64,000 nucleotides of DNA from Heligmosomoides polygyrus polygyrus (taxonomy: Eukaryota; Nematoda; Chromadorea; Rhabditida; Heligmosomidae), in assembly GCA_947396885.1 (NCBI GenBank), contig OX377205.1, positions 100,266,810 through 100,330,809 of the forward strand. Reading direction: 5' to 3'. The position numbers and the translations under genes are program-made. The stretch's first letter is position 1. Every line of letters starts with the position of its first letter. The notes beneath the pieces were generated by a model. The model was given only the letters and a program-made list of their open reading frames with translations, made no database searches and was not told where the DNA came from. Shown piece by piece: positions 13,601 to 27,478 of the stretch.

Positions 13601-14921
13601 AAGGTTCTTCACACTGACATAATGACAACTCTACACCTTCCTATATTGCCTTAACCCAAGCTGCCGTTTTGGGCGACTTTGGTGTTTTGGCGTTCTGCGG
13701 CTGAAGCTTCCTCCGCCCTTGCGCGCCCATATTAGAGTTTTCGACACTTCCAATAGTACGGTTCTGTTGAGCTCGAAAAGCACTGTCGAACGGTGTTGAT
13801 TTCGGCCAATTTCGGAAAAACTGATTTTTTGACAATTTCCCATCGAGGACGAGTACGAGCTAAGTCGAGCATGCGTGACGGTGACGTCACCGCAAACCAA
13901 TATTTTCAAATTCCGCCAAGTTGGGTACCATTCGATAGAGCTTTTGTTAGCAAATTGAACGGTTTTACTTAGAGTAGCGAGAAGTGTAAGATGAGCGAGC
14001 AAGGGCGCGGAGAACATCGACCGTTGATGTGCCAAATTACACGCGCGGGCGTGTTTGGAGCTCAATAACTCCGTCAAGCTTGAATCGTTCCGGCTACTGC
14101 TTGTGGGTTTTGTAGCCAATAAGAAGTTCCAGTAGCACTCCATAGTACAGGGACGTAGCTTAAGAAAGGGCATAGTTATAGCGGTGCGAATATGCGGGTT
14201 AGGCTTGAGTGACAGGATTTTTTTACGAATTCAGTCGACCACTGCGGTGAGAGGCGGAAAGCTACCGGCCCAAAAATGCATAGGTGAGCAAGCTAGTGAA
14301 GGTTCTTCACACTGACATAATGACAACTCTACACCTTCCTGTATTACCTTAACCCAAGCTGCCGTTTTGGGCGATTTTGGCGTTTTGGCGTTCTGCGGCT
14401 GAAGCTTCCTCCGCCCTTGCGCGCCCATATTAGAGTATTCGACACTTCCAATAGTAGGGTTCTGTTGAGCTCGAAAAGCACTGTCGAACGGTGTTGATTT
14501 CGGCCAATTTCGGAAAAACTGATTTTTTGACTATCTCCGATCGAGGACGAGTACGAGCTAAGCCGAGCATGGTGACGTCGCCGAAAACCAATATTTTCAA
14601 ATTTCGCCAAGTTGGGTACCATTCGATAGAGCTTTTGTTAGCAAATTGAACGGTTTTACTTAGAGTAGCGAGAAGTGTAAGATGAGCGAGCAAGGGCGCG
14701 GAGAACATCGACCGTTGATGTGCCAAATTACACGCGCGGGCGTGTTTGGAGGACAATAACTCCGTCAAGCTTGAATCTTTCCGGCTACCGCTTGTGGGTT
14801 TCGCAGCCAGTAAGAAGTTCCAGTAGCATTCTATAGTACAGGGACGTAGCTTAAGAAAGGGCATAGTTATAGCGGTGCGAATATGCGGGTTAGGCTTGAG
14901 TGACAGGATTTTTTTACGAAT

Positions 14922-17900
14922 TCAGTCGACCACTGCGGTGAGAGGCGAAAAGCTACCGGCCCAAAAATGCATAGGTAAGCAAAGTAGTGAAGATTCTTCA
15001 CACTGACATAATGACAACTCTACACCTTCCTGTATTGCCTTAACCCAAGCTGCCGTTTTGGGCGATTTTGGCGTTTTGGCGTTCTGCGGCTGAAGCTTCC
15101 TCCGCCCTTGCGCGCCCATATTAGAGTTTTCGACACTTCCAATAGTACGGTTCTGTTGAGCTCGAAAAGCACTGTCGAATGTTGTCAATTTCGACCAATT
15201 TCGGAAAAACTGATTTTTTGACAATCTCCGATCGAGGACGAGTACGAGCTAAGCCGAGCCTGCGCGGACGGTGACGTCCCGGAAAACCAATATTTTCAAA
15301 TTTCGCCAAGTTGGGTACCATTCGATAGAGCTTTTGATAGCAAATTGAACGGTTTTACTTAGAGTAGCGAGAAGTGTAAGAGGAGCGAGCAAGGACTCGG
15401 AGAACATCGACCGTTGATGTGCCAAATTACACGCGCGGGCGTGTTTGGAGCTCAATAACTCCGTCAAGCTTGAATCGTTCCGGCTACCGCTTGTGGGTTT
15501 TGTAGCCAGTAAGAAGTTCCAGTAGCATTCCTTAGTACAGGGACGTAGCTTAAGAACGGGTAAAGTTATAGCGGTGCGAATATGCGGGTTAGGCTTGAGT
15601 GACAGGATTTTTTTCCGAATTCAGTCGACCACTGCGGTGAGAGGCGGAAAGCTACCGGCCCAAAAATGCATAGGTGAGCAAGTTAGTGAAGGTTCTTCAC
15701 ACTGACATAATGACAACTCTACACCTTCCTATATTGCCTTAACCAAAGCTGCCGTTTTGGGCGACTTTGGCGTTTTGGCGTTCTGCGGCTGAAGCTTCCT
15801 CCGCCCTTGCTCGCCCATATTAGAGTTTTCGACACTTCCAATAGTACGGTTCTGTTGAGCTCGAAAAGCACTGTCGAACGGTGTTGATTTCGGCCAATTT
15901 CGGAAAAACTGATTTTTTGACAATTTCCCATCGAGGACGAGTACGAGCTAAGTCGAGCATGCGTGACGGTGACGTCACCGCAAACCAATATTTTCAAATT
16001 CCGCCAAGTTGGGTACCATTCGATAGAGCTTTTGTTAGCAAATTGAACGGTTTTACTTAGAGTAGCGAGAAGTGTAAGATGAGCGAGCAAGGGCGCGGAG
16101 AACATCGACCGTTGATGTGCCAAATTACACGCGCGGGCGTGTTTGGAGCTCAATAACTCCGTCAAGCTTGAATCGTTCCGGCTACTGCTTGTGGGTTTTG
16201 TAGCCAATAAGAAGTTCCAGTAGCACTCCATAGTACAGGGACGTAGCTTAAGAAAGGCATAGTTATAGCGGTGCGAATATGCGGGTTAGGCTTGAGTGAC
16301 AGGATTTTTTTACGAATTCAGTCGACCACTGCGGTGAGAGGCGGAAAGCTACCGGCCCAAAAATGCATAGGTGAGCAAGCTAGTGAAGGTTCTTCACACT
16401 GACATAATGACAACTCTACACCTTCCTGTATTACCTTAACCCAAGCTGCCGTTTTGGGCGATTTTGGCGTTTTGGCGTTCTGCGGCTGAAGCTTCCTCCG
16501 CCCTTGCGCGCCCATATTAGAGTATTCGACACTTCCAATAGTAGGGTTCTGTTGAGCTCGAAAAGCACTGTCGAACGGTGTTGATTTCGGCCAATTTCGG
16601 AAAAACTGATTTTTTGACAATCTCCGATCGAGGACGAGTACGAGCTAAGCCGAGCCTGCGCGGACGGTGACGTCCCGGAAAACCAATATTTTCAAATTTC
16701 GCCAAGTTGGGTACCATTCGATAGAGCTTTTGATAGCAAATTGAACGGTTTTACTTAGAGTAGCGAGAAGTGTAAGATGAGCGAGCAAGGGCGCGGAGAA
16801 CATCGACCGTTGATGTGCCAAATTACACGCGCGGGCGTGTTTGGAGGACAATAACTCCGTCAAGCTTGAATCTTTCCGGCTACCGCTTGTGGGTTTCGCA
16901 GCCAGTAAGAAGTTCCAGTAGCATTCTATAGTACAGGGACGTAGCTTAAGAAAGGGCATAGTTATAGCGGTGCGAATATGCGGGTTAGGCTTGAGTGACA
17001 GGATTTTTTTACGAATTCAGTCGACCACTGCGGTGAGAGGCGAAAAGCTACCGGCCCAAAAATGCATAGGTAAGCAAAGTAGTGAAGATTCTTCACACTG
17101 ACATAATGACAACTCTACACCTTCCTGTATTGCCTTAACCCAAGCTGCCGTTTTGGGCGATTTTGGCGTTTTGGCGTTCTGCGGCTGAAGCTTCCTCCGC
17201 CCTTGCGCGCCCATATTAGAGTTTTCGACACTTCCAATAGTACGGTTCTGTTGAGCTCGAAAAGCACTGTCGAATGTTGTCAATTTCGACCAATTTCGGA
17301 AAAACTGATTTTTTGACAATCTCCGATCGAGGACGAGTACGAGCTAAGCCGAGCCTGCGCGGACGGTGACGTCCCGGAAAACCAATATTTTCAAATTTCG
17401 CCAAGTTGGGTACCATTCGATAGAGCTTTTGATAGCAAATTGAACGGTTTTACTTAGAGTAGCGAGAAGTGTAAGAGGAGCGAGCAAGGACTCGGAGAAC
17501 ATCGACCGTTGATGTGCCAAATTACACGCGCGGGCGTGTTTGGAGCTCAATAACTCCGTCAAGCTTGAATCGTTCCGGCTACCGCTTGTGGGTTTTGTAG
17601 CCAGTAAGAAGTTCCAGTAGCATTCCTTAGTACAGGGACGTAGCTTAAGAACGGGTAAAGTTATAGCGGTGCGAATATGCGGGTTAGGCTTGAGTGACAG
17701 GATTTTTTTCCGAATTCAGTCGACCACTGCGGTGAGAGGCGGAAAGCTACCGGCCCAAAAATGCATAGGTGAGCAAGTTAGTGAAGGTTCTTCACACTGA
17801 CATAATGACAACTCTACACCTTCCTATATTGCCTTAACCAAAGCTGCCGTTTTGGGCGACTTTGGCGTTTTGGCGTTCTGCGGCTGAAGCTTCCTCCGCC

Positions 17901-19111
17901 CTTGCTCGCCCATATTAGAGTTTTCGACACTTCCAATAGTACGGTTCTGTTGAGCTCGAAAAGCACTGTCGAACGGTGTTGATTTCGGCCAATTTCGGAA
18001 AAACTGATTTTTTGACAATTTCCCATCGAGGACGAGTACGAGCTAAGTCGAGCATGCGTGACGGTGACGTCACCGCAAACCAATATTTTCAAATTCCGCC
18101 AAGTTGGGTACCATTCGATAGAGCTTTTGTTAGCAAATTGAACGGTTTTACTTAGAGTAGCGAGAAGTGTAAGATGAGCGAGCAAGGGCGCGGAGAACAT
18201 CGACCGTTGATGTGCCAAATTACACGCGCGGGCGTGTTTGGAGCTCAATAACTCCGTCAAGCTTGAATCGTTCCGGCTACTGCTTGTGGGTTTTGTAGCC
18301 AATAAGAAGTTCCAGTAGCACTCCATAGTACAGGGACGTAGCTTAAGAAAGGCATAGTTATAGCGGTGCGAATATGCGGGTTAGGCTTGAGTGACAGGAT
18401 TTTTTTACGAATTCAGTCGACCACTGCGGTGAGAGGCGGAAAGCTACCGGCCCAAAAATGCATAGGTGAGCAAGCTAGTGAAGGTTCTTCACACTGACAT
18501 AATGACAACTCTACACCTTCCTGTATTACCTTAACCCAAGCTGCCGTTTTGGGCGATTTTGGCGTTTTGGCGTTCTGCGGCTGAAGCTTCCTCCGCCCTT
18601 GCGCGCCCATATTAGAGTATTCGACACTTCCAATAGTAGGGTTCTGTTGAGCTCGAAAAGCACTGTCGAACGGTGTTGATTTCGGCCAATTTCGGAAAAA
18701 CTGATTTTTTGACAATCTCCGATCGAGGACGAGTACGAGCTAAGCCGAGCCTGCGCGGACGGTGACGTCCCGGAAAACCAATATTTTCAAATTTCGCCAA
18801 GTTGGGTACCATTCGATAGAGCTTTTGATAGCAAATTGAACGGTTTTACTTAGAGTAGCGAGAAGTGTAAGATGAGCGAGCAAGGGCGCGGAGAACATCG
18901 ACCGTTGATGTGCCAAATTACACGCGCGGGCGTGTTTGGAGGACAATAACTCCGTCAAGCTTGAATCTTTCCGGCTGCCGCTTGTGGGTTTCGCAGCCAG
19001 TAAGAAGTTCCAGTAGCATTCTATAGTACAGGGACGTAGCTTAAGAAAGGGCATAGTTATAGCGGTGCGAATATGCGGGTTAGGCTTGAGTGACAGGATT
19101 TTTTTACGAAT
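14922..19111. repeat. 2095-bp higher-order repeat, first pair
   Basis: Three-unit blocks repeat at 2095 bp: landmarks at 14922, 15719 and 16318 recur at 17017, 17814 and 18413. Shared rare variants include GCCAATAAGAAG for GCCAGTAAGAAG, a missing G in AAGAAAGGCATAG, and a TAGTAGGGTTC change. The whole pair recurs near-identically 8367 bp to the right. Confidence 0.85.
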
Positions 19112-22100
19112 TCAGTCGACCACTGCGGTGAGAGGCGAAAAGCTACCGGCCCAAAAATGCATAGGTGAGCAAGCTAGCGAAGGTTCTTCACACTGACATA
19201 ATGACAACTCTACACCTTCCTATATTGCCTTAACCCAAGCTGCCGTTTTGGGCGACTTTGGCGTTTTGGCGTTCTGCGGCTGAAGCTTCCTCCGCCCTTG
19301 CGCGCCCATATTAGAGTTTTCGACACTTCCAATAGTACGGTTTTGTTGAGCTCGAAAAGCACTGTCGAATGTTGTCAATTTCGACCAATTTCGGAAAAAC
19401 TGATTTTTTGACAATCTCCGATCGAGGACGAGTACGAGCTAAGCCGAGCCTGCGCGGACGGTGACGTCCCGGAAAACCAATATTTTCAAATTTCGCCAAG
19501 TTGGGTACCATTCGATAGAGCTTTTGATAGCAAATTGAACGGTTTTACTTAGAGTAGCGAGAATTGTAAGATGAGCGAGCAAGGGCGCGGAGAACATCGA
19601 CCGTTGATGTGCCAAATTACACGCGCGGGCGTGTTTGGAGGACAATAACTCCGTCAAGCTTGAATCTTTCCGGCTACCGCTTGTGGGTTTCGCAGCCAGT
19701 AAGAAGTTCCAGTAGCATTCTATAGTACAGGGACGTAGCTTAAGAAAGGGCATAGTTATAGCGGTGCGAATATGCGGGTTAGGCTTGAGTGACAGGATTT
19801 TTTTACGAATTCAGTCGACCACTGCGGTGAGAGGCGAAAAGCTACCGGCCCAAAAATGCATAGGTAAGCAAAGTAGTGAAGATTCTTCACACTGACATAA
19901 TGACAACTCTACACCTTCCTGTATTGCCTTAACCCAAGCTGCCGTTTTGGGCGACTTTGGTGTTTTGGCGTTCTGCGGCTGAAGCTTCCTCCGCCCTTGC
20001 GCGCCCATATTAGAGTTTTCGACACTTCCAATAGTACGGTTCTGTTGAGCTCGAAAAGCACTGTCGAACGGTGTTGATTTCGGCCAATTTCGGAAAAACT
20101 GATTTTTTGACAATTTCCCATCGAGGACGAGTACGAGCTAAGTCGAGCATGCGTGACGGTGACGTCACCGCAAACCAATATTTTCAAATTCCGCCAAGTT
20201 GGGTACCATTCGATAGAGCTTTTGTTAGCAAATTGAACGGTTTTACTTAGAGTAGCGAGAAGTGTAAGATGAGCGAGCAAGGGCGCGGAGAACATCGACC
20301 GTTGATGTGCCAAATTACACGCGCGGGCGTGTTTGGAGCTCAATAACTCCGTCAAGCTTGAATCGTTCCGGCTACTGCTTGTGGATTTTGTAGCCAATAA
20401 GAAGTTCCAGTAGCACTCCATAGTACAGGGACGTAGCTTAAGAAAGGGCATAGTTATAGCGGTGCGAATATGCGGGTTAGGCTTGAGTGACAGGATTTTT
20501 TTACGAATTCAGTCGACCACTGCGGTGAGAGGCGGAAAGCTACCGGCCCAAAAATGCATAGGTGAGCAAGCTAGTGAAGGTTCTTCACACTGACATAATG
20601 ACAACTCTACACCTTCCTGTATTACCTTAACCCAAGCTGCCGTTTTGGGCGATTTTGGCGTTTTGGCGTTCTGCGGCTGAAGCTTCCTCCGCCCTTGCGC
20701 GCCCATATTAGAGTATTCGACACTTCCAATAGTAGGGTTCTGTTGAGCTCGAAAAGCACTGTCGAACGGTGTTGATTTCGGCCAATTTCGGAAAAACTGA
20801 TTTTTTGACTATCTCCGATCGAGGACGAGTACGAGCTAAGCCGAGCATGGTGACGTCGCCGAAAACCAATATTTTCAAATTTCGCCAAGTTGGGTACCAT
20901 TCGATAGAGCTTTTGTTAGCAAATTGAACGGTTTTACTTAGAGTAGCGAGAAGTGTAAGATGAGCGAGCAAGGGCGCGGAGAACATCGACCGTTGATGTG
21001 CCAAATTACAAGCGCGGGCGTGTTTGGAGGACAATAACTCCGTCAAGCTTGAATCTTTCCGGCTACCGCTTGTGGGTTTCGCAGCCAGTAAGAAGTTCCA
21101 GTAGCAATCCATAGTATAGCGACGTAGCTTAAGAACGGGTAAAGTTATAGGGGTGCGAATATGCGGGTTAGGCTTGAGTGACAGGATTTTTTTTACGAAT
21201 TCAGTCGACCACTGCGGTGAGAGGCGAAAAGCTACCGGCCCAAAAATGCATAGGTGAGCAAGCTAGCGAAGGTTCTTCACACTGACATAATGACAACTCT
21301 ACACCTTCCTATATTGCCTTAACCCAAGCTGCCGTTTTGGGCGACTTTGGCGTTTTGGCGTTCTGCGGCTGAAGCTTCCTCCGCCCTTGCGCGCCCATAT
21401 TAGAGTTTTCGACACTTCCAATAGTACGGTTTTGTTGAGCTCGAAAAGCACTGTCGAATGTTGTCAATTTCGACCAATTTCGGAAAAACTGATTTTTTGA
21501 CAATCTCCGATCGAGGACGAGTACGAGCTAAGCCGAGCCTGCGCGGACGGTGACGTCCCGGAAAACCAATATTTTCAAATTTCGCCAAGTTGGGTACCAT
21601 TCGATAGAGCTTTTGATAGCAAATTGAACGGTTTTACTTAGAGTAGCGAGAATTGTAAGATGAGCGAGCAAGGGCGCGGAGAACATCGACCGTTGATGTG
21701 CCAAATTACACGCGCGGGCGTGTTTGGAGGACAATAACTCCGTCAAGCTTGAATCTTTCCGGCTACCGCTTGTGGGTTTCGCAGCCAGTAAGAAGTTCCA
21801 GTAGCATTCTATAGTACAGGGACGTAGCTTAAGAAAGGGCATAGTTATAGCGGTGCGAATATGCGGGTTAGGCTTGAGTGACAGGATTTTTTTACGAATT
21901 CAGTCGACCACTGCGGTGAGAGGCGAAAAGCTACCGGCCCAAAAATGCATAGGTAAGCAAAGTAGTGAAGATTCTTCACACTGACATAATGACAACTCTA
22001 CACCTTCCTGTATTGCCTTAACCCAAGCTGCCGTTTTGGGCGACTTTGGTGTTTTGGCGTTCTGCGGCTGAAGCTTCCTCCGCCCTTGCGCGCCCATATT

Positions 22101-23288
22101 AGAGTTTTCGACACTTCCAATAGTACGGTTCTGTTGAGCTCGAAAAGCACTGTCGAACGGTGTTGATTTCGGCCAATTTCGGAAAAACTGATTTTTTGAC
22201 AATTTCCCATCGAGGACGAGTACGAGCTAAGTCGAGCATGCGTGACGGTGACGTCACCGCAAACCAATATTTTCAAATTCCGCCAAGTTGGGTACCATTC
22301 GATAGAGCTTTTGTTAGCAAATTGAACGGTTTTACTTAGAGTAGCGAGAAGTGTAAGATGAGCGAGCAAGGGCGCGGAGAACATCGACCGTTGATGTGCC
22401 AAATTACACGCGCGGGCGTGTTTGGAGCTCAATAACTCCGTCAAGCTTGAATCGTTCCGGCTACTGCTTGTGGATTTTGTAGCCAATAAGAAGTTCCAGT
22501 AGCACTCCATAGTACAGGGACGTAGCTTAAGAAAGGGCATAGTTATAGCGGTGCGAATATGCGGGTTAGGCTTGAGTGACAGGATTTTTTTACGAATTCA
22601 GTCGACCACTGCGGTGAGAGGCGGAAAGCTACCGGCCCAAAAATGCATAGGTGAGCAAGCTAGTGAAGGTTCTTCACACTGACATAATGACAACTCTACA
22701 CCTTCCTGTATTACCTTAACCCAAGCTGCCGTTTTGGGCGATTTTGGCGTTTTGGCGTTCTGCGGCTGAAGCTTCCTCCGCCCTTGCGCGCCCATATTAG
22801 AGTATTCGACACTTCCAATAGTAGGGTTCTGTTGAGCTCGAAAAGCACTGTCGAACGGTGTTGATTTCGGCCAATTTCGGAAAAACTGATTTTTTGACTA
22901 TCTCCGATCGAGGACGAGTACGAGCTAAGCCGAGCATGGTGACGTCGCCGAAAACCAATATTTTCAAATTTCGCCAAGTTGGGTACCATTCGATAGAGCT
23001 TTTGTTAGCAAATTGAACGGTTTTACTTAGAGTAGCGAGAAGTGTAAGATGAGCGAGCAAGGGCGCGGAGAACATCGACCGTTGATGTGCCAAATTACAA
23101 GCGCGGGCGTGTTTGGAGGACAATAACTCCGTCAAGCTTGAATCTTTCCGGCTACCGCTTGTGGGTTTCGCAGCCAGTAAGAAGTTCCAGTAGCATTCTA
23201 TAGTACAGGGACGTAGCTTAAGAAAGGGCATAGTTATAGCGGTGCGAATATGCGGGTTAGGCTTGAGTGACAGGATTTTTTTACGAAT
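19112..23288. repeat. 2089-bp higher-order repeat, two copies
   Basis: Landmarks at 19220, 19811 and 20509 recur at 21309, 21900 and 22598, an offset of 2089 bp. This trimer includes one 691-bp-class unit (CATGGTGACGTCGCCG linker), which makes it a little shorter than the 2095-bp version. It lies between the two 2095-bp pairs. Confidence 0.8.
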
Positions 23289-26200
23289 TCAGTCGACCAC
23301 TGCGGTGAGAGGCGAAAAGCTACCGGCCCTAAAATGCATAGGTAAGCAAAGTAGTGAAGATTCTTCACACTGACATAATGACAACTCTACACCTTCCTGT
23401 ATTGCCTTAACCCAAGCTGCCGTTTTGGGCGATTTTGGCGTTTTGGCGTTCTGCGGCTGAAGCTTCCTCCGCCCTTGCGCGCCCATATTAGAGTTTTCGA
23501 CACTTCCAATAGTACGGTTCTGTTGAGCTCGAAAAGCACTGTCGAATGTTGTCAATTTCGACCAATTTCGGAAAAACTGATTTTTTGACAATCTCCGATC
23601 GAGGACGAGTACGAGCTAAGCCGAGCCTGCGCGGACGGTGACGTCCCGGAAAACCAATATTTTCAAATTTCGCCAAGTTGGGTACCATTCGATAGAGCTT
23701 TTGATAGCAAATTGAACGGTTTTACTTAGAGTAGCGAGAAGTGTAAGAGGAGCGAGCAAGGACTCGGAGAACATCGACCGTTGATGTGCCAAATTACACG
23801 CGCGGGCGTGTTTGGAGCTCAATAACTCCGTCAAGCTTGAATCGTTCCGGCTACCGCTTGTGGGTTTTGTAGCCAGTAAGAAGTTCCAGTAGCATTCCTT
23901 AGTACAGGGACGTAGCTTAAGAACGGGTAAAGTTATAGCGGTGCGAATATGCGGGTTAGGCTTGAGTGACAGGATTTTTTTCCGAATTCAGTCGACCACT
24001 GCGGTGAGAGGCGGAAAGCTACCGGCCCAAAAATGCATAGGTGAGCAAGTTAGTGAAGGTTCTTCACACTGACATAATGACAACTCTACACCTTCCTATA
24101 TTGCCTTAACCAAAGCTGCCGTTTTGGGCGACTTTGGCGTTTTGGCGTTCTGCGGCTGAAGCTTCCTCCGCCCTTGCTCGCCCATATTAGAGTTTTCGAC
24201 ACTTCCAATAGTACGGTTCTGTTGAGCTCGAAAAGCACTGTCGAACGGTGTTGATTTCGGCCAATTTCGGAAAAACTGATTTTTTGACAATTTCCCATCG
24301 AGGACGAGTACGAGCTAAGTCGAGCATGCGTGACGGTGACGTCACCGCAAACCAATATTTTCAAATTCCGCCAAGTTGGGTACCATTCGATAGAGCTTTT
24401 GTTAGCAAATTGAACGGTTTTACTTAGAGTAGCGAGAAGTGTAAGATGAGCGAGCAAGGGCGCGGAGAACATCGACCGTTGATGTGCCAAATTACACGCG
24501 CGGGCGTGTTTGGAGCTCAATAACTCCGTCAAGCTTGAATCGTTCCGGCTACTGCTTGTGGGTTTTGTAGCCAATAAGAAGTTCCAGTAGCACTCCATAG
24601 TACAGGGACGTAGCTTAAGAAAGGCATAGTTATAGCGGTGCGAATATGCGGGTTAGGCTTGAGTGACAGGATTTTTTTACGAATTCAGTCGACCACTGCG
24701 GTGAGAGGCGGAAAGCTACCGGCCCAAAAATGCATAGGTGAGCAAGCTAGTGAAGGTTCTTCACACTGACATAATGACAACTCTACACCTTCCTGTATTA
24801 CCTTAACCCAAGCTGCCGTTTTGGGCGATTTTGGCGTTTTGGCGTTCTGCGGCTGAAGCTTCCTCCGCCCTTGCGCGCCCATATTAGAGTATTCGACACT
24901 TCCAATAGTAGGGTTCTGTTGAGCTCGAAAAGCACTGTCGAACGGTGTTGATTTCGGCCAATTTCGGAAAAACTGATTTTTTGACAATCTCCGATCGAGG
25001 ACGAGTACGAGCTAAGCCGAGCCTGCGCGGACGGTGACGTCCCGGAAAACCAATATTTTCAAATTTCGCCAAGTTGGGTACCATTCGATAGAGCTTTTGA
25101 TAGCAAATTGAACGGTTTTACTTAGAGTAGCGAGAAGTGTAAGATGAGCGAGCAAGGGCGCGGAGAACATCGACCGTTGATGTGCCAAATTACACGCGCG
25201 GGCGTGTTTGGAGGACAATAACTCCGTCAAGCTTGAATCTTTCCGGCTGCCGCTTGTGGGTTTCGCAGCCAGTAAGAAGTTCCAGTAGCATTCTATAGTA
25301 CAGGGACGTAGCTTAAGAAAGGGCATAGTTATAGCGGTGCGAATATGCGGGTTAGGCTTGAGTGACAGGATTTTTTTACGAATTCAGTCGACCACTGCGG
25401 TGAGAGGCGAAAAGCTACCGGCCCAAAAATGCATAGGTGAGCAAGCTAGCGAAGGTTCTTCACACTGACATAATGACAACTCTACACCTTCCTGTATTGC
25501 CTTAACCCAAGCTGCCGTTTTGGGCGATTTTGGCGTTTTGGCGTTCTGCGGCTGAAGCTTCCTCCGCCCTTGCGCGCCCATATTAGAGTTTTCGACACTT
25601 CCAATAGTACGGTTCTGTTGAGCTCGAAAAGCACTGTCGAATGTTGTCAATTTCGACCAATTTCGGAAAAACTGATTTTTTGACAATCTCCGATCGAGGA
25701 CGAGTACGAGCTAAGCCGAGCCTGCGCGGACGGTGACGTCCCGGAAAACCAATATTTTCAAATTTCGCCAAGTTGGGTACCATTCGATAGAGCTTTTGAT
25801 AGCAAATTGAACGGTTTTACTTAGAGTAGCGAGAAGTGTAAGAGGAGCGAGCAAGGACTCGGAGAACATCGACCGTTGATGTGCCAAATTACACGCGCGG
25901 GCGTGTTTGGAGCTCAATAACTCCGTCAAGCTTGAATCGTTCCGGCTACCGCTTGTGGGTTTTGTAGCCAGTAAGAAGTTCCAGTAGCATTCCTTAGTAC
26001 AGGGACGTAGCTTAAGAACGGGTAAAGTTATAGCGGTGCGAATATGCGGGTTAGGCTTGAGTGACAGGATTTTTTTCCGAATTCAGTCGACCACTGCGGT
26101 GAGAGGCGGAAAGCTACCGGCCCAAAAATGCATAGGTGAGCAAGTTAGTGAAGGTTCTTCACACTGACATAATGACAACTCTACACCTTCCTATATTGCC

Positions 26201-27478
26201 TTAACCAAAGCTGCCGTTTTGGGCGACTTTGGCGTTTTGGCGTTCTGCGGCTGAAGCTTCCTCCGCCCTTGCTCGCCCATATTAGAGTTTTCGACACTTC
26301 CAATAGTACGGTTCTGTTGAGCTCGAAAAGCACTGTCGAACGGTGTTGATTTCGGCCAATTTCGGAAAAACTGATTTTTTGACAATTTCCCATCGAGGAC
26401 GAGTACGAGCTAAGTCGAGCATGCGTGACGGTGACGTCACCGCAAACCAATATTTTCAAATTCCGCCAAGTTGGGTACCATTCGATAGAGCTTTTGTTAG
26501 CAAATTGAACGGTTTTACTTAGAGTAGCGAGAAGTGTAAGATGAGCGAGCAAGGGCGCGGAGAACATCGACCGTTGATGTGCCAAATTACACGCGCGGGC
26601 GTGTTTGGAGCTCAATAACTCCGTCAAGCTTGAATCGTTCCGGCTACTGCTTGTGGGTTTTGTAGCCAATAAGAAGTTCCAGTAGCACTCCATAGTACAG
26701 GGACGTAGCTTAAGAAAGGCATAGTTATAGCGGTGCGAATATGCGGGTTAGGCTTGAGTGACAGGATTTTTTTACGAATTCAGTCGACCACTGCGGTGAG
26801 AGGCGGAAAGCTACCGGCCCAAAAATGCATAGGTGAGCAAGCTAGTGAAGGTTCTTCACACTGACATAATGACAACTCTACACCTTCCTGTATTACCTTA
26901 ACCCAAGCTGCCGTTTTGGGCGATTTTGGCGTTTTGGCGTTCTGCGGCTGAAGCTTCCTCCGCCCTTGCGCGCCCATATTAGAGTATTCGACACTTCCAA
27001 TAGTAGGGTTCTGTTGAGCTCGAAAAGCACTGTCGAACGGTGTTGATTTCGGCCAATTTCGGAAAAACTGATTTTTTGACAATCTCCGATCGAGGACGAG
27101 TACGAGCTAAGCCGAGCCTGCGCGGACGGTGACGTCCCGGAAAACCAATATTTTCAAATTTCGCCAAGTTGGGTACCATTCGATAGAGCTTTTGATAGCA
27201 AATTGAACGGTTTTACTTAGAGTAGCGAGAAGTGTAAGATGAGCGAGCAAGGGCGCGGAGAACATCGACCGTTGATGTGCCAAATTACACGCGCGGGCGT
27301 GTTTGGAGGACAATAACTCCGTCAAGCTTGAATCTTTCCGGCTGCCGCTTGTGGGTTTCGCAGCCAGTAAGAAGTTCCAGTAGCATTCTATAGTACAGGG
27401 ACGTAGCTTAAGAAAGGGCATAGTTATAGCGGTGCGAATATGCGGGTTAGGCTTGAGTGACAGGATTTTTTTACGAAT
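23289..27478. repeat. 2095-bp higher-order repeat, second pair (copy of 14922-19111)
   Basis: Landmarks at 23289, 24086, 24685, 25384, 26181 and 26780 lie exactly 8367 bp from those at 14922, 15719, 16318, 17017, 17814 and 18413. A few private differences exist, for example GGCCCTAAAATGC near 23327. This is a large copy event within the satellite, by unequal exchange or replication slippage over several kilobases. Confidence 0.85.
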